Below, in pieces: positions 59,172 to 64,000 of a stretch of 64,000 nucleotides of DNA. The stretch is from Pyropia yezoensis. Lineage: Eukaryota; Rhodophyta; Bangiophyceae; Bangiales; Bangiaceae. Location: assembly GCA_009829735.1 (NCBI GenBank), contig CM020618.1, positions 5,826,882 to 5,890,881 of the forward strand, in the 5' to 3' direction. A program made the translations under genes and the position numbers. The notes beneath the pieces were generated by a model that was not told where the DNA came from, did no database searches, and was given only the letters and a program-made list of their open reading frames with translations. Every line of letters starts with the position of its first letter. Position 1 is the first letter of the stretch.

Positions 59172-62100
59172 TCCCACCCCCCTTCAAGGCGCCCCCCGAC
59201 GCGGCGGCGCTGCGGGCGGCGGTGCTCGCCGAGCCCCCGGCCCGCCTCCCGCGGGTCCCCCCCGACGTGGTCACCGCCGCCATTGACGCGGCGCTGGCGC
59301 CCGTGGCCGCCGCGGCGGCCGTCGCGGCGGCCGCCCCGTCGCGGCGGCCCGCCGTGGACGGGGGGATGGTGGCGGCGGCGGCGGCGGCGCTGCACGCCCT
59401 CGACGCGGCCGTGGGGGGGAGCGCGGCGGTGGCGGCCGCCGCGGCGGCGCTCGCGGTGGGCAACTGGGCCGACCCGCCGCCGGGGGGGGGGGTGGGGGGG
59501 GGGGGCGCGGCGCGTGCCGCCGCGCTCGCCCTCCGCTACCGCCCGTGGGCGCCCGCCGAGCCGGCGGTGGCGGCCCTGACCGCCGCCGCCGTGTGGCGGT
59601 CGGCGCGGGTGGCAGCGGCGGCCGGCGGGGCGGCCGACCCGGCCGCCACCGCCGCCGCCGCCGCCGCCACCGCGCAGGCCTTCCTCGACGCCCTCCCGTC
59701 GCCGCCGCGGGGAGGGGGGGCCGCCGTGCCGCCAGCGGCGGCGCCCGCCGTGGCAACGGCGGGTGGTGGTGCCTGTGCCGCCACCGCCGGCGGGGCGCTG
59801 CTGCTGCCGCTGCTGCGGTCGGGGCTGGCCGTGGCGGCGGGCCGCCCCCCACCGCCCGCGGCGGCCGCCGCGGTCGCCGCGGCGGCGTCGTGGCCGGCAG
59901 GTGCCCGGCTGGTGGCCGCCCCCGCCCGCGTGGCGGGCGCGCTGGTCGCAGCCGCCGCGGCGGCCGCGGCCGGCCGCCCCGCCGCCGTGCGCGCCGCCGC
60001 CGCCGCCGACGCGGCGCGGCTGGTGCCGCGCGTCGCGTCGGCGGCGGGCCGCTCCCGGCTGGCGGCGGCCGCGGTGCGGGCGCGGGTGGCGGCGGCGGCG
60101 CCACCGGGCAGGGGGGCGTGGGGGGGGGCAGCCGCCGCGGCGGCGGCGGCGCCCCCCCCGGTGGGGGACGACGACGTGGCCGCCGCGGTGGCGGCCGACG
60201 CGGCGGTGGTGGCGGCGGCGGCGGCCGGCGGCGGTGGCGCCGTCGGCGCCGCCACCGCCGTGGCGCGCGGGGAGCGGGGCTGGGCGGCGGTGGTGACGGC
60301 GCTGGCGGGGCCGGGCGGGTGGTCGCCGGCCGACCTGGCCGATGCGGCTGTGATGGACGCGGCGCTCGCGGACCTTGCCGCCGCGGCGGGACCGGTCGTG
60401 GCCCCGACGGGCGGGGAGGCGGCGGCGGCGGCGGCGACGGCGACCGGTCTGGTCGGCAGTGGCTGGGCGGTTGCCGCGGCCGACGCGGTCGGCGGGGACG
60501 CGCTGCTCGGCAGTGCCGCCGCGACGCGGGCGGTTGCGCTCGTCCGCACCGCCCGGGCGGCGCTGGCTCTGGGCCACCCCCCCGACGCTGTCGGCCGCGC
60601 CGCGGCGGCGGCGGTGCGGGCGGCGACGGGGGCGGCAGCAGCGGTGCCGCCGCCCGTGGCGGCCGCCGCGCTCGCCACCCTCGGGTGGTACTATGAGTGG
60701 GCCGCCGCCGGGTCGCCTCGTGGCGGCGGCGGCGGCAGCGGCGGCAGCGGCGGCGCGCCGCCGGCGGGCGGGCCGGGCCCCCTCCTCCGCCGCGCCGACG
60801 GGCTATACCGGGCGGCGCTGGCGGCGGTGCCGGCGCAGCCGCTGGCGGCCGCCCGCCTGGCGGGCCTCCTCCTCCGCCGCCGCCGCCGCGACGCGGCGGT
60901 GGCGCTCGCGGGGCGGGTGGCGGCGGTGGCGCCAACGGCCGCGTGGGCCCACGCGCTGGTCGGGTGGGAGCGTCTGCGGGGGGTGCACGCCCGCCGGCTG
61001 GCCGCCGCGACGGGGAGGGGGGGACTCGCCGGCGACGCGCCCGCCACAGAGGTGGCGGCGGCTGCCGAGGAGCAGGAGGCCGCGCTGCTGTCGGCGGGGT
61101 CGGCCTTTCAGGCCGCCCTTCGTGCCGCCGAAGATGCGGTCGGCACCGCTCCGCGGGTCGCGGCCGCCGGCGCTGGGGACGCCGGCGGTGATGGTGACGG
61201 CGACGACGGCAGCGGCGGATGCCCTTCCCCCCCACTGGCACTCCCCGCGGTGCTCGACGAGGCGGCCCCAGGCCTGCTGCCCCTCCCCGGGGACGTCCCC
61301 CCCCACGCGGCGGTCGCGTCGGCGGCCGCCGCGCTCGCCACCGTCTACGCCGCGCGGCGGCGCCACGCGGCAGCCGCGTCGGTAGGGGCGGTCGCGTCGG
61401 TGGGCCTGGCCGCCGCCGCTGCCGCCGCGGCAGAGGGAGCTGGCGGCGGGCCCCCCCCCCCACCCGCCGCCGACGCGGAGCGGGTGGCGGTGGCCGCCGC
61501 CACGGCGGCGCTGCGGCTGGGCAGACCCGCCGACGCGGCGGCGTCGCTGGCGGCGGTGCCCCCCCCCGCGCCTGGGGCCCCTGCCGCCTCTGCCGCGGGC
61601 GCGGGCGTCGCCGCCGCGGCGGCGGCGGCCGACGTGGCGTCCGCCGCCGCCGCCGCCGCGTGGACGGCTGGCGACTGGGCGGCGGCGCGGCGTGGGTGGC
61701 GGGCCGCCGCCGCCGCGGCAGGCACCTGCGTGGCGGCGTGGCCGGCGGGCGGCGACGGCGACGGCAGCGACGGCGGTCGGGCGGCCGCCCTTGGCCGCCG
61801 CGCGGCGGCGTCGCGGCTGGCCGCGACGGGCGGCGTCGGCGGCTACCCGCCGCCGCCGTACGCGGGCGTGGACGCGGCGGGCGAGACGGCGCTGCTGGCC
61901 GCGGCTGCCGCCGACGCGGCGGCGGCGGCGGCCGCCGCCCCACCGCCCGTGCGGCCGGCGTACGCGGCCGATGCGGCGGCGGCGGCGGTGGCGGCCGCCG
62001 CTGCTGCTGGCAACGCGGCGGGGGTGGCGGCCGCCGCCGCGGCCGCCGCGGCCATCCCCGCCCCGCACACACCGTGGGCGGTGCTGGCGGCCGCCGCCGC

Positions 62101-62850
62101 CGCGGCAACCGACAGCGCGGGGTGTGCGGCCGCGGCAGCTGTGGCCGCGGCGGCCGACGCGGCCGAGGCCGCCGCCCGCCGCGCCGGCGACTGGCCCGCC
62201 GTTGCGGCGGCGGCCGCCGCGGCGGGCCGCCCCGCCGCGGCGGCGGCGGCGGCGGCGGCTGCCGTCCGCGAGGCGCCCGCCGCGCCCCGGCCGTGGGCGG
62301 CCGTCGCCGCCCTCCGCCGGGCGGCGGGGGACGGCTCGCCGGCGGCGGTGGCGTCGGAGCTGGAGGCGTGGGAGGAGGCGGACCGGCTGGGGGGTGGGGG
62401 GGCGGCCGCCGCGGGCGTTGCCGACGCGGCGGGACGCCTGTGCGCGGCGTTGGTAGCGGCGGGGGAGGCGGTGGGGGGGGGGGGGCGGGGGAAGGGCGGG
62501 GGGGGGATCCCGACGACGCGCTCCCGGGGGGGGAGGGGGGGGTTGCCGACCACCCCGCCGCGTACCGTGTGGCGGTGGCTGGCCGCGCCGCGGCGTTCCG
62601 CGCGGGCGTCCCGTACTTGGATGGCGGGGGGGTGCTGGCGGCGGGGCCGGGGGTGGAGGGGGGGGTGGAGGGGGTGGGCGGCGCCGCCGCTGACGACGAT
62701 GCCGACGCTGGCGGCGACGGCGGCGGGGGCGGGGGGGACGGTGCCGCCGCCACCCGCGACTGGCGGGCGGCCTGCCGGGCGGTACACTGGCGGCCGGGGT
62801 GCGGGGAGGCGCGGCGGGCGTTTGTGGCGGCGGCCGCAGCTCGGGGTTAG
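58334..62850 (+). CDS. SKI3/TTC37-like TPR protein (frame break near the 3' end)
   Basis: The predicted protein has about 1505 residues. It starts MAPSNKATKAALVAAKAALD and runs straight into a TPR pair (GDAATALATAAAAAAADASS and ADAVGYYEGALALRPAAAVA). More TPR-like helices follow along its length, including LATLGWYYEWAAAGSPRGGG, RRADGLYRAALAAVPAQPLA and AVALAGRVAAVAPTAAWAHA. This first-TPR-at-residue-1 layout, the repeated A/Y/P signature and the great length fit SKI3, the scaffold of the Ski complex that feeds RNA to the cytoplasmic exosome. Near 62473-62505 two G runs interrupt the frame. The continuing frame (VADHPAAYRVAVAGRAAAFR ... TRDWRAACRAVHWRPGCGEA) ends at 62850 in SKI3 fashion, while the unshifted frame runs on as noise to 63205. 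One base added in the runs restores it. Extreme Ala content weakens the homology call. Confidence 0.6.
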
Positions 62851-63917
62851 AGGGGAGTGGGCGAGGGGGGGGGGGCGATGTGGAGGGGGGGGTCGGCACT
62901 GTCCAGCACCCGACTGTGTCCTTGTTGTCGGGCGACGATGGTGTTCGCAGGTGCTCCGTCGCGTCTGTACCTACGATTGGTCGGGCGCACGCATCTGCTC
63001 TGTCGTGTCCCTGTCGTCGGTTGGGGCGTACGATCCTTCCCTCACCCCGTCGTTGCCTGTTTTTTTTCGGTCGCTGCCTACGTACGGTATACCAGCCAGA
63101 GCCCGCAGCCCGCCCGCCCCCCGCGCTGCCCTCCCCTCTCCCTATCACTGGGGATTCCGGAAAGTTTTCACCCACGACCCCGACGCGCGGTACGCAGCAG
63201 CGTGACGCGGCGTCGCTGCCCTTCTCCCCCCCACCTCTTCCAATCAACGACGGCGGCGCATCATGTGCATGATGAGCGGCGGGACGTAAAGGGACGAGCA
63301 AGAGGGCGGAAAGAAACAGAGGAATTGCGAGGGAGCGGGCCACCGTTGGTCCTACCAGCGGGCAACGGAAAAGAGCACAGCCACGACACACCCCGGGCGC
63401 ATTCGGAGAGCCTCCCCTCCTCCCCCCGCCCCAGCGTGTACGGCAGGTGCACCGCGGCGACTGCCCACAGGAGCGCCCCCGCCGCACAGTCTTGCGGGCG
63501 CGTACTGAACTGTACAGTAGATAGCACGAGACTTTCGACGTCCAAGAGCGATGACCAGGAGAGACCTGCGGAAGTCATGAGATTGAGCACCATGAATGAA
63601 CACGTGGCTCTTCCACCTAATTAACTGTACTTCCTCAGCGATGCTGTATTCCACGCTGTATTCAAGTCGGGCGATGCGTCGAGTCGGGGGGGAGCGGCCG
63701 AGGACCCCAGGCCACGTGCCGGGCCCCGACGCGTTGCACTGCGATCGCCTTCTCCCGCCCAACCTCCCCCCCCCCCGTCTACGCCCCCTCCTTCTCGTCA
63801 GCGCCGGCGCCCGAGTCAATCGTCTGGTATAGCGCCCGCCTCTCGTTTTCTTCCTTCTCGCCTCCTCCTGTTCTCCTCCGTCCTTGTCCCCCCTTCCGGC
63901 CGTGCGCGGCTACCACC
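62851..63917. other. Intergenic, upstream of COX6B
   Basis: It has no ordered frame. It contains a near copy of the GTACAGTAC word (CTGTACAGTAG, about 63509). The last 80 nt before the COX6B ATG are a pyrimidine-rich leader. Confidence 0.5.
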
Positions 63918-64000
63918 ATGGCGGAAGGCGCGGAGGTGGCGGTGACCGTCCGGACGTCCCCTGTGGACCGGCGGTTCCCGACCACCAACCAGACCAAGCA
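63918..64000 (+). CDS. COX6B: Cytochrome c oxidase subunit 6b, N-terminal fragment
   Basis: Only the first 27 codons and part of the next are present before the window ends. They read MAEGAEVAVTVRTSPVDRRF and PTTNQTK. The peptide VRTSPVDRRFPTTNQTK matches the start of COX6B/COX12 (for example plant TAPADFRFPTTNQTRHC), where the CHCH domain follows directly. This nuclear-encoded subunit sits at the intermembrane-space side of complex IV and helps dimerisation. The start context ACCATGGCG is ideal and follows a pyrimidine-rich leader. Confidence 0.85.
   Translation, partial: MAEGAEVAVTVRTSPVDRRFPTTNQTK

Noticed and set aside
59271..62753. 1160-codon minus-strand open frame opposite the SKI3-like gene
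   Set aside because: Almost entirely Pro and Arg, the antisense reading of GCC/GCG alanine codons.
57173..63205. 2010-codon open frame on the + strand
   Set aside because: Its first 387 codons are pyrimidine-rich leader and its last about 120 codons are out of frame; only 58334-62850 is protein-like.

Overview
The window looks like nuclear DNA of a GC-rich, intron-poor alga. The best inference is a bangiophyte red alga (Porphyra/Pyropia type), but the sequence alone does not prove this. The signs are: eukaryotic genes in very GC-rich, Ala/Gly/Pro-heavy reading frames, mostly single exon; a few introns of 277-456 nt; plastid-style N-terminal extensions; a tRNA gene that seems to carry an extra intron in its D-arm, as known in the red alga Cyanidioschyzon; and no sign of operons. 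G/C homopolymers of 8-20 bases are everywhere, and several good coding frames break exactly at them.

Layout. 1-2.6 kb: repeats and small inverted-repeat elements, no gene. 2.7-7.5 kb: two minus-strand genes, a DUF1995-type protein and a golgin-84-like Golgi coiled-coil protein. 8.0-11.6 kb: a hAT-type transposon with a nearly intact transposase. 12.7 kb: tRNA-Arg(ACG) with two apparent introns. 13.0-14.7 kb: spliced ISY1 splicing factor. 14.9-20.2 kb: a divergent pair, a membrane-anchored alpha/alpha-toroid protein (-) and an acyl-CoA/acyl-ACP synthetase (+). 21.0-27.5 kb: an Alba-domain protein (-, one intron), tRNase Z (-, one intron) and, divergent from it, a putative methyltransferase (+). 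27.9-31.7 kb: an unrecognised helical protein and a protein with five copies of an unusual six-cysteine repeat. 35.2-37.9 kb: BOP1/ERB1, a ribosome-biogenesis WD40 protein. 38.2-41.3 kb: two unrecognised minus-strand proteins. 44.4-46.3 kb: a UBE2Q-like E2 protein. 48.2 kb: an EF-hand protein. 52.0-53.6 kb: a DHHC palmitoyltransferase (one intron). 54.9-62.9 kb: a divergent pair, an Ala-rich unrecognised protein (-) and a SKI3/TTC37-like TPR protein (+). 63.9 kb: the start of COX6B, cut by the window edge.

The genes form no single pathway. Several serve RNA metabolism (tRNA-Arg, tRNase Z, ISY1, SKI3, Alba, BOP1), others the endomembrane system (golgin, DHHC), lipid activation, and mitochondria (COX6B). 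Neighbouring pairs at 16.6/17.9, 25.3/25.8 and 57.6/58.3 kb are divergent and may share promoters.

The most interesting items are the doubly interrupted tRNA-Arg, the six-cysteine repeat protein, an atypical splice-donor consensus (GTACGT), duplicated or palindromic elements in upstream regions, and the consistent one-base frame slips at G/C runs.
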